From Paenibacillus terricola (GTDB taxonomy: Bacteria; Bacillota; Bacilli; Paenibacillales; Paenibacillaceae): a stretch of DNA of 64,000 bases. The notes under the pieces are model-generated. The model ran no database searches and was not told the origin of the DNA. It saw nothing but the letters and a program-made list of their open reading frames with translations. Made by a program: the position numbers and the translations under genes. The stretch spans positions 1 to 64,000 of the forward strand of contig NZ_JACXZA010000013.1 of assembly GCF_014779765.1 (NCBI RefSeq), in the 5' to 3' direction. Within the stretch, counting starts at the first letter, position 1. Each line of letters starts with the position of its first letter. Shown one piece after another: positions 8,550 to 18,173 of the stretch.

Positions 8550-8597
8550 ATGTATGATGGCATAGACCAAACGATATACTAAGAAAGACGATACGCA

Positions 8598-8629
8598 GGG
8601 GAGGACGCCGCCAGGGTTCTCCCCTTTTT
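8598..8629 (+). terminator. Terminator after the heme monooxygenase gene
   Basis: GGGGAG and CTCCCC pair around a 15-nt loop, followed by TTTTT. Confidence 0.7.
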
Positions 8630-8763
8630 GCTGCGCGTTCTAGGGGTTTCTATTGGTACGTGAAAATGGTAAACTTTGATTAACCACATAAGAATTTATA
8701 AGCTTCCAAGCATAGGAAAGAATAAGTTCTTATTTGACGAGTTTTCTGCTAAGGGAGTCAACA

Positions 8764-10134
8764 ATGGCCAAAATAAAAGTGAAATTCGCCTGCACGGAGT
8801 GCGGTACCGAGTCGCCTAAGTGGCTGGGCAAATGCCCGGGCTGCGGCTCTTGGAACTCCATGGTGGAGGAGAAGGAAACGGTTGTTCGCACGGCTGGAGC
8901 AGCGGGTGCTTCTGTTTTTCAAACGAAAGAAAAGCCGCGTTCCATCATACACATAGAAAGTGATCAAGAACCGCGCATCGATACGAAGCTTGGCGAACTG
9001 AATCGCGTCCTCGGGGGCGGTGTGGTTCCAGGCTCGTTAACGCTTGTCGGCGGAGATCCAGGCATCGGCAAATCGACCCTGCTGCTGCAAGCCTCACACT
9101 CACTGGCTGCTAGCGGCTTACGGGTGCTCTATATATCGGGCGAGGAATCGGTGCGACAGACGAAGCTGCGGGCGGACCGCCTTGGCTCGCTGTCGGAACA
9201 GCTGTATGTGTTGTGCGAGACGAATGTCGAATCGATTCGGGAAGCGATCGAATCGGTTGAACCGGCACTCGTTGTTATCGATTCCATTCAGACGGTATTT
9301 GATCCGAATGTTCAATCTGCTCCTGGCAGTGTGGCACAGGTTAGAGAGTGCACTTCGCACTTCATGCGGATCGCCAAGATCAAAGGGGTCGCAACTGTTC
9401 TTGTTGGACACGTGACCAAAGAAGGGGCAATCGCAGGACCGCGAATGCTGGAGCATATGGTCGATTGTGTGCTTTATTTCGAAGGCGAGCGCCATCATAC
9501 ATATCGGCTGCTGCGTGCGGTAAAGAACCGTTTTGGTTCAACGAATGAGATCGGTATTTTCGAAATGGGAGAGAGTGGACTGCGCGAGGTGGCGAATCCG
9601 TCGGAACTGTTCCTATCTGAGCGCCCGCTTGGCGTGGCTGGTTCGACAGTTGTGGCGAGCATGGAAGGTACGCGCCCTGTGCTTGTCGAGTTGCAAGCAC
9701 TTGTCGCACCGACCAACTTCCCGTCTCCGCGGCGGATGTCGGCGGGTATCGATCATCATCGAATGGCGCTCCTTATTGCGGTATTAGAGAAGCGAATGGG
9801 CATGTTTCTACAAAATCAGGATGCGTACTTAAACGTCGCAGGCGGCGTGAAACTCGATGAGCCAGCAGTTGATCTTGCAGCGGCCGTCAGTATTGCATCC
9901 AGCTTCCGAGACGCGCCGACAAGGCCTTACGATGTCATCTTCGGCGAAGTCGGATTAACGGGTGAAGTTCGCGCTGTATCTAGGGCGGAACAGCGTGTAA
10001 GAGAAGCGGAGAAACTAGGGTTTAAACGGGTAATTATGCCTGAGAACAGCTTGAAAGGCTGGAAACCGCCGTCTGGCATCGAGGTTATCGGCGTATCCAC
10101 CGTAGCGGAGGCGCTCAAGGCAACGCTCGGATAG
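8764..10134 (+). CDS. radA: RadA (Sms), branched-DNA helicase of recombination
   Basis: 456 residues. It helps RecA-mediated recombination by driving branch migration. Order of parts: N-terminal C4 zinc finger (C10, C13, C24, C27), RecA-like ATPase core with Walker [10 protein letters not shown] (about 96-104), the RadA-specific KNRFG motif near 254, and a C-terminal Lon-protease-like domain without proteolytic function (about 290-456). ATG 8764 follows AAGGGAG; a longer reading from 8734 would add residues foreign to the family. It lies 12 nt upstream of disA, the same pair as in Bacillus. Confidence 0.97.
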   Translation: MAKIKVKFACTECGTESPKWLGKCPGCGSWNSMVEEKETVVRTAGAAGASVFQTKEKPRSIIHIESDQEPRIDTKLGELNRVLGGGVVPGSLTLVGGDPGIGKSTLLLQASHSLAASGLRVLYISGEESVRQTKLRADRLGSLSEQLYVLCETNVESIREAIESVEPALVVIDSIQTVFDPNVQSAPGSVAQVRECTSHFMRIAKIKGVATVLVGHVTKEGAIAGPRMLEHMVDCVLYFEGERHHTYRLLRAVKNRFGSTNEIGIFEMGESGLREVANPSELFLSERPLGVAGSTVVASMEGTRPVLVELQALVAPTNFPSPRRMSAGIDHHRMALLIAVLEKRMGMFLQNQDAYLNVAGGVKLDEPAVDLAAAVSIASSFRDAPTRPYDVIFGEVGLTGEVRAVSRAEQRVREAEKLGFKRVIMPENSLKGWKPPSGIEVIGVSTVAEALKATLG

Positions 10135-10146
10135 AGGGGGCACAAT

Positions 10147-11217
10147 ATGAAGGAGCAGAGAGAGCTTGAAGTGATGCACCAATTGCTGCAGCTGGTCGCG
10201 CCAGGCACGGCATTTCGCGATGGACTGGAGAACGTCCTGCGCGCAAAGACCGGTGCGCTTCTCGTCGTCGGATACAGTCCTGAGGTCATGGAAGTTGTCG
10301 ATGGCGGGTTTTCGATCAACTGTGATTTTTCGCCTAACTATTTGTATGAGCTCGCGAAGATGGATGGCGCTATCATCTTAAGCGAGGATTTGAAACGGAT
10401 TCTGTATGCGAACACGCAGCTTATTCCGAACAGCTCTATCGCGTCGAGTGAGACAGGTATTCGTCATCGGACGGCGGAGCGGGTTGCGAAGCAGACCGGC
10501 AAGCTGGTCGTATCGATTTCGCAGCGCCGCAACGTCATTACGCTGTATCAAGGCAATTTGCGCTACGCGCTTAAAGATATGGGTGTTATTCTGACGAAGG
10601 CGAATCAGGCGATTCAAACGCTTGAGAAATATAAAGCTGTGCTTAATCAAGCATTCACGAACTTGTCAGCGGCAGAGTTTGAGGAGCTTGTTACCTTGCA
10701 GGAAGTTGCCCATGTCATTCATCGGGTCGAGATGGTTGTGCGCATTAAGATGGAGATCAAGCGTTATGTAACTGAGCTTGGGACGGAAGGCCGCCTGATC
10801 GGCATGCAGATGGATGAGCTTGTAGGCGGCGTTGAAGAAGATGCTTGGTTCCTGCTGAAAGATTATGCGAAAGACAATTCGGATGATCGAATCCGTGAAA
10901 TCCGGATAGCGCTTAAGAAGCTGAGCAATGATGAACTTATGGATCCGCCGCATCTCATTCGTCTGCTTGGCTTTGCGGGCACGTCGGCGGATGACGCTGT
11001 TTCTCCACGCGGATATCGACTGCTTCATAAGATTCCAAGGCTGCCGATTGTCGTCATGCACAATCTTGTGGAAAGGTTCCACCATTTGCCGCATATTGTA
11101 ATGGCAACCTACGAGGAATTAGACGAAGTGGACGGCATCGGCGAGGTGCGTGCACGCGCCATCAAGGAAGGTCTCAAACGGATCCAAGATCAAATGTTCA
11201 TTGACAGGCAGATCTAA
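10147..11217 (+). CDS. disA: DisA, DNA-integrity-scanning diadenylate cyclase
   Basis: 356 residues. It makes c-di-AMP from two ATP and is silenced when it meets branched DNA. The N-terminal DAC domain carries the signature DGA (73-75) and RHRTAE (106-111). A helical linker follows, and the C-terminal RuvA-like helix-hairpin-helix DNA-binding domain is seen in the stretch [16 protein letters not shown]. RadA, its physical and functional partner in Bacillus, is encoded directly upstream. The family forms octamers. The start ATG 10147 is preceded by AGAGGGGG. Confidence 0.97.
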   Translation: MKEQRELEVMHQLLQLVAPGTAFRDGLENVLRAKTGALLVVGYSPEVMEVVDGGFSINCDFSPNYLYELAKMDGAIILSEDLKRILYANTQLIPNSSIASSETGIRHRTAERVAKQTGKLVVSISQRRNVITLYQGNLRYALKDMGVILTKANQAIQTLEKYKAVLNQAFTNLSAAEFEELVTLQEVAHVIHRVEMVVRIKMEIKRYVTELGTEGRLIGMQMDELVGGVEEDAWFLLKDYAKDNSDDRIREIRIALKKLSNDELMDPPHLIRLLGFAGTSADDAVSPRGYRLLHKIPRLPIVVMHNLVERFHHLPHIVMATYEELDEVDGIGEVRARAIKEGLKRIQDQMFIDRQI

Positions 11218-11328
11218 ATCCCATAGAATGAGGGAATGCGTGCCCGAATGGGTGTAGATGGAATTTTTTGATTAAGCGAGTGTACGTGACATGATTTATT
11301 GGGCATAGTAGAGATGAGGTGGAACGAG

Positions 11329-12072
11329 ATGATCACAAAGTCGATACCTAGCCTGTTTACGGTAGGCAATCTCTTTCTTGGAGTTGTCGCCATAATTCTC
11401 GTTTTTAATGAGAAACCCGAATTGGCGGCAATGATGGTTATTATAGCCATGCTGTTAGATGGCGTAGATGGTCGAATTGCCCGTGCGCTTAATGCACAGA
11501 GCGAATTCGGCAAGGAGCTTGATTCATTGTCGGATGTCATTTCATTCGGTGTCGCTCCTGCATTCATTATGTATGTTGTTGCTTTTCAAGATTTGAACCA
11601 GGCAGCTTCTTGGATTATTACAGCATTGTTCCCGATCTGCGGCGCATTGCGGTTGGCCCGCTTTAACGTCATTTCTGGAATGCCGGGTTACTTCATCGGT
11701 CTGCCGATTCCGGCTGCTGGCGGCGTGTTGTGTACGCTGGCGCTGTTCTATAAGGACATTCCTTCTGCCGTACTGATGGCGAGCACCCTGCTGCTGTCGT
11801 TCTTGATGGTTAGTACGGTGAAATACCCGAACTTCAAGAAGATTGGCATTCCGAAAGGCGCAATCTGGGTTGTTCCTCTTGTTGTCATTGTGGCTGTCGT
11901 TCTGGGATACTTGTTCCCTAAGCATCTGTCGAAGATCATCTTCGTGCCGCTGCTGGTGTATGCATTATATGGCTTAAAAAAAAACGTTAGTGCCGTTGTG
12001 CGTCTAACTTCCCGCAAGAACCGCAGACGTCGTGCTGCAGAAGAGGCAGCGAAGTCGGAGCACAGCGCATAA
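11329..12072 (+). CDS. pssA: PssA, CDP-diacylglycerol-serine O-phosphatidyltransferase
   Basis: A 247-residue integral membrane enzyme that makes phosphatidylserine from CDP-diacylglycerol and serine, the first step to phosphatidylethanolamine. The CDP-alcohol phosphatidyltransferase signature D-G-x2-A-R-x8-G-x3-D-x3-D is present as DGVDGRIARALNAQSEFGKE followed by LDSLSD. About seven hydrophobic segments and a basic C-terminal tail (RKNRRRRAAE) are visible. The start ATG 11329 has GAGGTGG 6-7 nt upstream; in-frame ATG 11314 and TTG 11299 are poorer. No psd gene follows, and a terminator closes the unit. Confidence 0.93.
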   Translation: MITKSIPSLFTVGNLFLGVVAIILVFNEKPELAAMMVIIAMLLDGVDGRIARALNAQSEFGKELDSLSDVISFGVAPAFIMYVVAFQDLNQAASWIITALFPICGALRLARFNVISGMPGYFIGLPIPAAGGVLCTLALFYKDIPSAVLMASTLLLSFLMVSTVKYPNFKKIGIPKGAIWVVPLVVIVAVVLGYLFPKHLSKIIFVPLLVYALYGLKKNVSAVVRLTSRKNRRRRAAEEAAKSEHSA

Positions 12073-12113
12073 AAGATAGCTATTTACTACGTTAATGATT
12101 AACGACAACAAAG

Positions 12114-12143
12114 AAGGCTTGGCGAATTCGCCAAGCCTTTTCT
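12114..12143. terminator. Terminator, probably bidirectional, between pssA and the minus-strand gene
   Basis: AAGGCTTGGCGAA and TTCGCCAAGCCTT form a 13-bp perfect palindrome followed by TTCT. The reverse strand also ends in a T-rich tract, so it may stop both convergent transcripts. Confidence 0.8.
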
Positions 12144-12231
12144 ATATGCCACTGGGTTATTGTCCTCGAACGGATGTTTGCCCCTCCGTGAATTCATCAC
12201 TAGCAGGGAGGATTTAAGGTGGGTAAAAGCG

Positions 12232-12921
12232 TTATACCTCTACCGTTTCGCCGTCTGCTAACACATGGCCGTTCAGCCCGGCTTTCTCCATATGGCGGAC
12301 CCATTCGTGAGGATCCTGCGCAATGAGTGGGAATGTATTGTAATGCATCGGTATCGTCAGCTTTGGCTGGAGCCACGAAGCTGCTGTTACCGCATCTTCT
12401 ATTCCCATCGTGAAGTTATCCCCGATCGGCAGGCATGCTACATCGATAGATGCCCATCCCGCAATGAGCTTCATATCTGAGAATAGTCCCGTATCGCCGG
12501 CATGATAGAGTGTAGTACCATCCATCGTAATAAGGAAGCCCGCTGGCGTGCCGCCGACCTCAAATTCATTATTGCTGAATTCGATGCCGCCAGAATGCCA
12601 AGCAGGCGTTACTTTTACGCGTCCCCATTCGAAATTGTAGGCCCCGCCAATTCCCATCGGATGAACGGCAGCGCCTTGTTTGGCGAAGTACATAGCCAGT
12701 TCGAAAGTCGTTATAATCGGGCAGCCGTTTGCGTTGGCGATTTGTACAGCATCCCCGGTATGATCGGCATGGCCGTGCGTGATTAGCACTGCAGACAATC
12801 CGCTCAGTTGATCCGGTTTGGTTGATGCGCCAGGATTGCCGGACAGGAACGGGTCAATTAGAATGCGGGCAGATTCGGACTCTACGAGAAAACAAGAATG
12901 GCCAAGAAATGTCATTTTCAT
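12232..12921 (-). CDS. UPF0173 family metallo-beta-lactamase-fold hydrolase (YtkL-like)
   Basis: A 229-residue cytosolic protein of the metallo-beta-lactamase superfamily. The zinc motif HGHADH follows ITHGHADHTGD near residue 50, and further ligands are expected in PAWHSG, YHAGDTG and PMHYNTF. The closest well-known relative is Bacillus YtkL, whose substrate is unknown. The start is ATG at 12921, where AGGAG lies 9 nt upstream; the ATG at 12930 directly touches that ribosome binding site. It is on the minus strand, convergent with pssA. Confidence 0.88.
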   Translation of the reverse strand: MKMTFLGHSCFLVESESARILIDPFLSGNPGASTKPDQLSGLSAVLITHGHADHTGDAVQIANANGCPIITTFELAMYFAKQGAAVHPMGIGGAYNFEWGRVKVTPAWHSGGIEFSNNEFEVGGTPAGFLITMDGTTLYHAGDTGLFSDMKLIAGWASIDVACLPIGDNFTMGIEDAVTAASWLQPKLTIPMHYNTFPLIAQDPHEWVRHMEKAGLNGHVLADGETVEV

Positions 12922-13033
12922 ATGTAACATCTCCTATTGGTAATTGATTAGTGGCGGTGCAGGATAGAGTATGACCGATAGAGCTAGTCTCTAAACCTCC
13001 GGAAGATTCTCATAAGAATAGATGGTTACGTGT

Positions 13034-13066
13034 AAAAAAGCCCGAAGCTTCATCTGCCTCGGGCTA
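13034..13066 (-). terminator. Terminator of the minus-strand hypothetical gene
   Basis: Read on the minus strand, AGCCCGAGGC and GCTTCGGGCT pair around AGATGA and are followed by TTTTTT. Confidence 0.88.
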
Positions 13067-13096
13067 TTTCGCATGCGCGAAAGTGTATGATGATCG

Positions 13097-13483
13097 CTAT
13101 CTCATGTTAAACAGACCAAGTGTCGAGCATTTGTCAGACTCGCGAGCGACGACTTCTTCCAGATTAATGTCAAGCAGATTGCAAAGAGCGGACATGTAGA
13201 ACAGATTGCGTCCAAGCTCGGCTCGCAGTACATCGCTGCACTGTTCGCATAGCTGGCCGTTCATGTGATTCTCCAGCACAGATTGTGCAGCTGTCAGATC
13301 GGTATCGACGCTAAACGCTTGCTTCTTCGCATTTAATTCAATGCAGCCGCATTCCGTTACAGCCTTGGCGACGGCGCGATTTACAGCTGAGCTCGTTTGA
13401 CCGTATTTGGACAGGACGTCGAGCAGACTGCGATGTCGTAGAAGCAGTTCAGAAACCTGTTGCTGGAATTGATCCAATGTCAC
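13097..13483 (-). CDS. Conserved hypothetical protein with CxC and CxxC pairs, MazG-like C-terminal helix
   Basis: I do not recognise a function. The predicted 128-residue soluble, mostly helical protein contains two cysteine pairs, CGC (45-47) and CEQC (79-82), and two further Cys (101, 119). The C-terminal segment ELGRNLFYMSALCNLLDINL followed by EEV resembles the E-x-G-D-x-L-F-Y helix of MazG-type pyrophosphohydrolases, but the metal-binding Asp is Arg or Asn here, so activity is doubtful. GTG 13483 is favoured because GAGGTG lies 7 nt upstream; ATG 13489 is too close to it. It has its own promoter (13525-13553) and terminator. Confidence 0.75.
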   Translation of the reverse strand: MTLDQFQQQVSELLLRHRSLLDVLSKYGQTSSAVNRAVAKAVTECGCIELNAKKQAFSVDTDLTAAQSVLENHMNGQLCEQCSDVLRAELGRNLFYMSALCNLLDINLEEVVARESDKCSTLGLFNMR

Positions 13484-13524
13484 TTGCATCCACCTCTCTC
13501 GGATTCGGCATAACACATAGGTCT

Positions 13525-13553
13525 ATTATAATCTTCTGACAATGGCATTTCAA
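13525..13553 (-). promoter_or_regulatory. Sigma-A promoter for the minus-strand hypothetical gene
   Basis: On the minus strand TTGAAA, a 17-nt spacer and TATAAT, about 40 nt upstream of the start. Confidence 0.8.
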
Positions 13554-13625
13554 AAGAAATTGGATGAGTCGGCGATTAATGGGCGAATGCGCTGACCATA
13601 ATGAATAATGGAGGTGGATAAAGCC

Positions 13626-14723
13626 ATGAAACGAATTATTCAAATCATCGGCATTTGGCTGGGCGGATCGATCGGAAGTCAGTGGCACGCTTGGATGGGC
13701 GGCGATCTTTCTTTGTCCATGCTGGGGACTATGCCGCAAAGCGGCGGGTCTAGTATGAATTACTTGTATATTGCATTAGGAGCATTTTGTGGTTTCGCAG
13801 CAGCTACTACATTAGCAACACCAATTATGCGCAAGGTGAAACAAGGCTCTGAACGGCTCACCAGCATTCCTGCTGCTGATCTGATGGCGGGTGCAGTTGG
13901 CGTGTTCGCGGGGTTGGTATTCGCAGCACTTCTGTATCCTGCAGTTGCTAAGATTAATGGTATCGGTCTTCTTGTTCCCGTTATACTGACGTTGCTGCTT
14001 GGTTATATGGGGCTGCAGTTAGGTCTGGGTAAGAAAGAAGAGCTGTCCGCAGGGCTGTCCGCGCTTCTTCAGCGCCGCAGTGTTCAGCCAGAGGATGATG
14101 GCAAGAGCAAGTATGAGGAACATAAAATATTAGATACGAGCGTCATTATCGACGGCCGTATCGCTGACATTTGCAAAACCGGATTTATCGAAGGAACGCT
14201 CGTCATTCCGGAATTTGTGCTGGAAGAATTACAGCATATCGCAGACTCTTCGGATTTGCTCAAACGCAACCGCGGACGGCGGGGGCTTGATATTTTGAAC
14301 AAAATCCAGAAAGAGCTTGATGTTCGGGTGCTGATCTACGAGGGAGACTTCGAAGAGATCGGTGAAGTAGACAGCAAACTCGTGAAGCTTGCGAAGGCGT
14401 TGGGCGGCAAGGTTGTCACGAACGACTTCAACTTGAATAAGGTGTGCGAGCTGCAAGGGGTGTCTGTTCTCAACATTAATGATCTTGCAAACGCCGTGAA
14501 GCCAGTCGTGCTGCCAGGAGAAGAAATCGTCGTTCAAGTGATCAAGGATGGCAAGGAGCATGGACAAGGCGTCGCTTATCTGGATGACGGCACGATGATC
14601 GTCGTTGAAGGTGGACGCGAATATATTGGAACGACGATGGAGGTGCTCGTGACGAGTGTTCTGCAGACTTCAGCGGGCAGAATGATATTCGCAAAACCGA
14701 AATTGTTGGAAAAAGCGCAATAA
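13626..14723 (+). CDS. yacL: YacL, membrane-anchored PIN/TRAM domain protein
   Basis: 365 residues. The N-terminal third has about four hydrophobic segments (residues about 5-25, 40-60, 82-105, 112-132). A cytosolic PIN nuclease-like domain follows (from [15 protein letters not shown], with acidic residues in LDTS, VLEEL and VTNDFNLN), then a C-terminal TRAM RNA-binding domain ([20 protein letters not shown] to the end). The PIN residues suggest an RNase, but the target is unknown. ATG 13626 is preceded by GGAGGTGG. It sits upstream of ispD as in Bacillus, where it follows radA and disA; here four genes intervene. Confidence 0.93.
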   Translation: MKRIIQIIGIWLGGSIGSQWHAWMGGDLSLSMLGTMPQSGGSSMNYLYIALGAFCGFAAATTLATPIMRKVKQGSERLTSIPAADLMAGAVGVFAGLVFAALLYPAVAKINGIGLLVPVILTLLLGYMGLQLGLGKKEELSAGLSALLQRRSVQPEDDGKSKYEEHKILDTSVIIDGRIADICKTGFIEGTLVIPEFVLEELQHIADSSDLLKRNRGRRGLDILNKIQKELDVRVLIYEGDFEEIGEVDSKLVKLAKALGGKVVTNDFNLNKVCELQGVSVLNINDLANAVKPVVLPGEEIVVQVIKDGKEHGQGVAYLDDGTMIVVEGGREYIGTTMEVLVTSVLQTSAGRMIFAKPKLLEKAQ

Positions 14724-14742
14724 CGCGGTATGATGATACTTA

Positions 14743-14841
14743 TATAGTTCGGGTTCAAAAAGTACAATCCAAGATTCGATGCCGAATATACTTCTTGAGA
14801 TGCTTCGTGATCAAAAGTGGACTTTTTGAACGACCTCTATA
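14743..14841. repeat. Short inverted-repeat element, copy A (about 80-bp core)
   Basis: GTTCAAAAAGT (14753-14763) and ACTTTTTGAAC (14821-14831) are perfect terminal inverted repeats. The interior carries only one block, TTCGATGCCGAATATACTTC...CTTCGTGATCA, which is shared with the rRNA-region repeats. TATAG flanks both ends in direct orientation. It fills the yacL-ispD gap. There is no coding capacity, so it looks like an internally deleted non-autonomous element. Confidence 0.75.
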
Positions 14842-14888
14842 GGTAATAAACCTTTATGGATTATACGGCGAGGCGGGTAGCGATTATC

Positions 14889-15644
14889 ATGAACGCACAA
14901 TGGGGCGTCGTCATCGTGGCGGCGGGCAAAGGCACGCGGATGAGAACGGCGGAGAGCAAGCAATATTTAACCTTGCGGGATAAGCCGATTCTCGTTCATA
15001 CGCTTGAGCTGTTCCAATCCATGGATGAGACAGCTGCAATTGCGCTGGTTGTAGGACAAGCCGATATTGGCAGATGCAAGGAATGGGTGGCCCAATACGG
15101 GCTTACGAAAGTGACTGCAATTGTTCAAGGCGGCTCCGAGCGCCAGCACTCGGTGCATCTTGGCTTGAAGGCACTGCCATCGCATCTGCAATGGGTTATG
15201 GTTCATGACGGCGTAAGACCGCTCGTTACACAACAAGCGGTTCGGGCTTGCTGCACAGCAGCGATGAAAGGTGAAGATCAGGGGGCAGCGGTTATCGCTG
15301 TGCCTGTGAAAGATACGATTAAACAGGTGAACGATTCAGGCGTCATCGTAGCGACGCCTGACCGCCGAAGCTTGTGGGCGATTCAGACGCCGCAAGCTTT
15401 TCGTCGTGATTTGCTCACTAGAGCCCATGAAACAGCGGAAGCGGATCGCTTCTTAGGTACAGATGACGCAATGGTTGTGGAGCGGTTGAATGTTCCGGTT
15501 GTCGTAGCAGAGGGCGAATATACGAACATCAAGATTACGACGCCGGACGATTTGCCGTATGCCGAATTTTTGCTGGGGATGCGGGAGAGTGTCCAGGTCA
15601 GCGACAAAATAAGGATAGAACTCAAGGGGGAAGTTTCGCAATGA
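14889..15644 (+). CDS. ispD: IspD, MEP cytidylyltransferase
   Basis: About 251 residues. It transfers CMP from CTP to 2-C-methyl-D-erythritol 4-phosphate in the non-mevalonate isoprenoid pathway. The nucleotide-binding loop [12 protein letters not shown] is at about 7-18; [18 protein letters not shown] and the C-terminal [10 protein letters not shown] are other family motifs. The start is uncertain: ATG 14889 gives the usual N-terminus and has a weak AGGCGGG upstream, while ATG 14856 would add 11 residues. The stop overlaps the ispF start. An inverted-repeat element lies directly upstream. Confidence 0.94.
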   Translation: MNAQWGVVIVAAGKGTRMRTAESKQYLTLRDKPILVHTLELFQSMDETAAIALVVGQADIGRCKEWVAQYGLTKVTAIVQGGSERQHSVHLGLKALPSHLQWVMVHDGVRPLVTQQAVRACCTAAMKGEDQGAAVIAVPVKDTIKQVNDSGVIVATPDRRSLWAIQTPQAFRRDLLTRAHETAEADRFLGTDDAMVVERLNVPVVVAEGEYTNIKITTPDDLPYAEFLLGMRESVQVSDKIRIELKGEVSQ

Positions 15645-16126
15645 TTCGTGTAGGACAAGGATTTGACGTTCACCAACTCGTGGAAGGTCGTCCATGCATT
15701 ATTGGCGGCGTAACGATTCCATATGAGAAAGGCCTTCTTGGCCATTCGGATGCAGACGTATTGCTTCACTCGGTAGCAGATGCAGTGCTTGGCGCGCTTG
15801 GACTTGGCGATATCGGCAAGCATTTTCCAGACACGGATCCTGCCTATGAAGGGGCGGACAGCGTTAAGCTGCTGGAGCATGTATGGGCGCTCGCGAAGGA
15901 GCGGGGCTATAAGCTCGGCAATATTGATAATACGATCATTGCACAACGTCCGAAGATGCTGCCTTACATTCCTCAGATGGTAGAAGTAATTGCCCGTGTA
16001 CTTGAGGCAGATGACCTGTTGCAGGTTAATGTAAAAGCGACAACGACGGAGAAACTTGGTTTTCCGGGCAGAGGAGAAGGAATCGCGGCGCAGACAGTTG
16101 TATGCCTCGTGAAGGATGCGCTATAA
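15641..16126 (+). CDS. ispF: IspF, 2-C-methyl-D-erythritol 2,4-cyclodiphosphate synthase
   Basis: 161 residues, a trimeric zinc enzyme that cyclises CDP-methylerythritol phosphate with release of CMP. The zinc ligands Asp9 and His11 (in GFDVH) and His43 are present, as are [12 protein letters not shown] (33-44) and the C-terminal [19 protein letters not shown]. It overlaps ispD by 4 nt (ATGA) with AAGGGGGAA upstream, so translation is coupled and the two enzymes, separated in the pathway by IspE, are made together. Confidence 0.97.
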   Translation: MIRVGQGFDVHQLVEGRPCIIGGVTIPYEKGLLGHSDADVLLHSVADAVLGALGLGDIGKHFPDTDPAYEGADSVKLLEHVWALAKERGYKLGNIDNTIIAQRPKMLPYIPQMVEVIARVLEADDLLQVNVKATTTEKLGFPGRGEGIAAQTVVCLVKDAL

Positions 16127-16136
16127 TCTTAGGCAT

Positions 16137-16426
16137 TATAGAGGTAGTTCAAAAAGTCGTCTTTTGATCACGAAGTGAGACAGGAAGCCTATTCGGCGTC
16201 GAAGCTTGCGTTAACCTTCGAAGTCCGGAGGTCATGCTTCCGCTGTAGGTTTCCGCTGGAAACCTTGTATCATGTAGGTATTGCCTACACTCCGTTCTTC
16301 CTGAAGTTATTTGCGATACTTCAAGCTACACCTGCGAGCAAATAACAGCTTCGTAAGCATACGCTTTTCAGGTTCTCGCAATCTTCTCGGTGCTGAAAAC
16401 CCAACTTTTTGAACACTCATTTATAG
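16137..16426. repeat. Inverted-repeat element, copy B (longest, about 270-bp core)
   Basis: GTTCAAAAAGT (16147-16157) and ACTTTTTGAAC (16404-16414) bound a core with no long reading frame. Its reverse complement contains, in order, CAGCACCGAGAAG, GGAGTGTAGGC...CCTACATGA, GGTTTCC...GGAAACC and a GCCGAAT...TTCGTGATCA block, the same series as in the rRNA-region repeats. TTATAG lies on both sides in direct orientation. It fills the ispF-gltX gap and is probably a MITE-like element. Confidence 0.78.
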
Positions 16427-16483
16427 AATTTCGCAAGCTGCCGGCGCTGCACGGCCGGCAATGAAATAGAGGAGGATAAAGGC

Positions 16484-17947
16484 ATGTCACAGCAGCAAAT
16501 TCGCGTTCGGTATGCGCCATCGCCTACAGGACATCTACATATCGGTAATGCAAGAACGGCCTTGTTCAATTATTTATACGCGCGCAGTCTCGGCGGACAA
16601 TTCATTATTCGAATCGAAGATACGGACGTAAAGCGCAATGTAACGGGCGGCGAAGAAAGTCAGCTTAAATATTTGCGTTGGCTCGGCATGGATTGGGACG
16701 AGAGCGTCGATATCGGCGGCGGCTACGGCCCTTATCGTCAGACGGAGCGTCTGGCAATTTATGAGGAGTATTGGCAGGACCTGATCAAGCGTGGTCTAGC
16801 TTATCGCTGCTATTGCACGGAAGAAGAGCTCGAAGCAGAGCGCGAGGAGCAAATCGCCCGTGGCGAGACGCCGCGCTATTCCGGCCGCCATCGCGACCTG
16901 ACAGAAGAACAGCGTCAAGCGTTCGAGGCGGAAGGCCGCGTGCCAAGCATTCGGTTCCGTGTAACGGAAGGCAAGACTTATACGTTCAACGATATGGTCA
17001 AAGGCGAGATCAGCTTCGACAGCGAAGGAATGGGCGATTTCGTCATCGTGAAGAAAGACGGCATTCCGACGTACAACTTCGCGGTTGTTCTTGATGACTA
17101 TCTCATGCGTATTTCACATGTTTTGCGCGGTGAGGACCATATCTCCAACACGCCTCGCCAGCTAATGATATATGAAGCTTTCGGATGGACGCCGCCGCAA
17201 TTCGGCCATATGACGCTGATCGTGAACGAAACTCGCAAAAAGCTCAGCAAACGCGACGAGTCGATCATTCAGTTCATCGAGCAATACGATTCGCTCGGCT
17301 ACTTGCCGGAAGCGATGTTCAACTTCATTGCGCTGCTTGGTTGGTCGCCAGAGGGTGAGCAAGAAATCTATTCCCGCGAAGAGCTTGTTAACGTCTTCAA
17401 TGCTTCGCGTCTAAGCAAGAGCCCGGCTGTGTTCGATACGAACAAGCTCGCTTGGATGAACAATGAGTATATTAAGAAGACAGATCCGGAACGTATCGTT
17501 GCGATGTGCTTGCCGCACCTGCAGGCAGCAGGCCGCGTAGCAGAACCGACGACGGCTGAGTCGTTCGCATGGGTAACGGATCTCGTGACGCTGTATCAGG
17601 ATAAACTGCGCTCCGCTTCCGAAATCGTTCCGCTGACCGAGTTGTTCTTCCGCGATAATGTGGAGGATGAGAGCGAAGCGACTGAAGTGCTGGCTGAAGA
17701 AACGGTTCCGGCTGTTCTGAGTGCTTACCTTGCTCAAGTGGAAGGTTCGGAATCATTCACTGCCGATGATCAGAAAGCTCTGATCAAAGCTGTACAGCAG
17801 GAGACAGGCTGCAAAGGAAAATCGCTCTTCATGCCTATTCGCGCGGCACTTACAGGTCAGACGCATGGTCCAGACTTGAACCAGACGATTGCGCTACTGG
17901 GCAAACAGAAGGTTGTTGACCGACTGAAGCTTCGTCTTGGCCGCTAA
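16484..17947 (+). CDS. gltX: GltX, glutamyl-tRNA synthetase
   Basis: A 487-residue class Ic synthetase that charges tRNA-Glu (and in most Firmicutes tRNA-Gln, for later amidation). The class I signatures are HIGNA (19-23, in [12 protein letters not shown]) and KLSKR (about 252-256). The C-terminal anticodon-binding helices fill residues about 330-487. ATG 16484 follows AGAGGAGG. It is upstream of the cysE-cysS unit as in Bacillus, separated here by an element copy and a T-box. Confidence 0.97.
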   Translation: MSQQQIRVRYAPSPTGHLHIGNARTALFNYLYARSLGGQFIIRIEDTDVKRNVTGGEESQLKYLRWLGMDWDESVDIGGGYGPYRQTERLAIYEEYWQDLIKRGLAYRCYCTEEELEAEREEQIARGETPRYSGRHRDLTEEQRQAFEAEGRVPSIRFRVTEGKTYTFNDMVKGEISFDSEGMGDFVIVKKDGIPTYNFAVVLDDYLMRISHVLRGEDHISNTPRQLMIYEAFGWTPPQFGHMTLIVNETRKKLSKRDESIIQFIEQYDSLGYLPEAMFNFIALLGWSPEGEQEIYSREELVNVFNASRLSKSPAVFDTNKLAWMNNEYIKKTDPERIVAMCLPHLQAAGRVAEPTTAESFAWVTDLVTLYQDKLRSASEIVPLTELFFRDNVEDESEATEVLAEETVPAVLSAYLAQVEGSESFTADDQKALIKAVQQETGCKGKSLFMPIRAALTGQTHGPDLNQTIALLGKQKVVDRLKLRLGR

Positions 17948-18002
17948 TCCAATAAAGTAGACAACCGGGGCCGGAATGGGCGCTGTTCCGTTACGGCTTC
18001 CC

Positions 18003-18031
18003 TTGTCACTTTGGTAACGATTCGTTATACT
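18003..18031 (+). promoter_or_regulatory. Promoter of the cysE T-box transcript
   Basis: TTGTCA, a 17-nt spacer and TATACT. The transcript would read through the element at 18054-18129 before reaching the T-box. Confidence 0.7.
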
Positions 18032-18053
18032 GAACGTAACGAGAACAATTGCA

Positions 18054-18129
18054 TATTAGTGCGAGTTCAAAATGTCGGGTTTTCAGCACCGAGAAGATTG
18101 CGAGAACCCTTTTGAACAAACTCTATTAG
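18054..18129. repeat. Short inverted-repeat element, copy C (about 53-bp core)
   Basis: Left end GTTCAAAATGT (18065-18075), right end CTTTTGAAC (18109-18117), and in between TTTTCAGCACCGAGAAG, the block found at one end of copy B. TATTAG flanks both sides in direct orientation. It is the most reduced copy and lies between the promoter and the T-box. Confidence 0.68.
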
Positions 18130-18173
18130 AATGACAGGCTTTGAACAGGAGTAGTACGCTAATACGGGATTCG

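Noticed and set aside
11929-11990. Run of nine A in pssA as a possible frameshift
   Set aside because: The frame stays open through the run (GLKKNVSAVV) and continues with the basic tail typical of the family.
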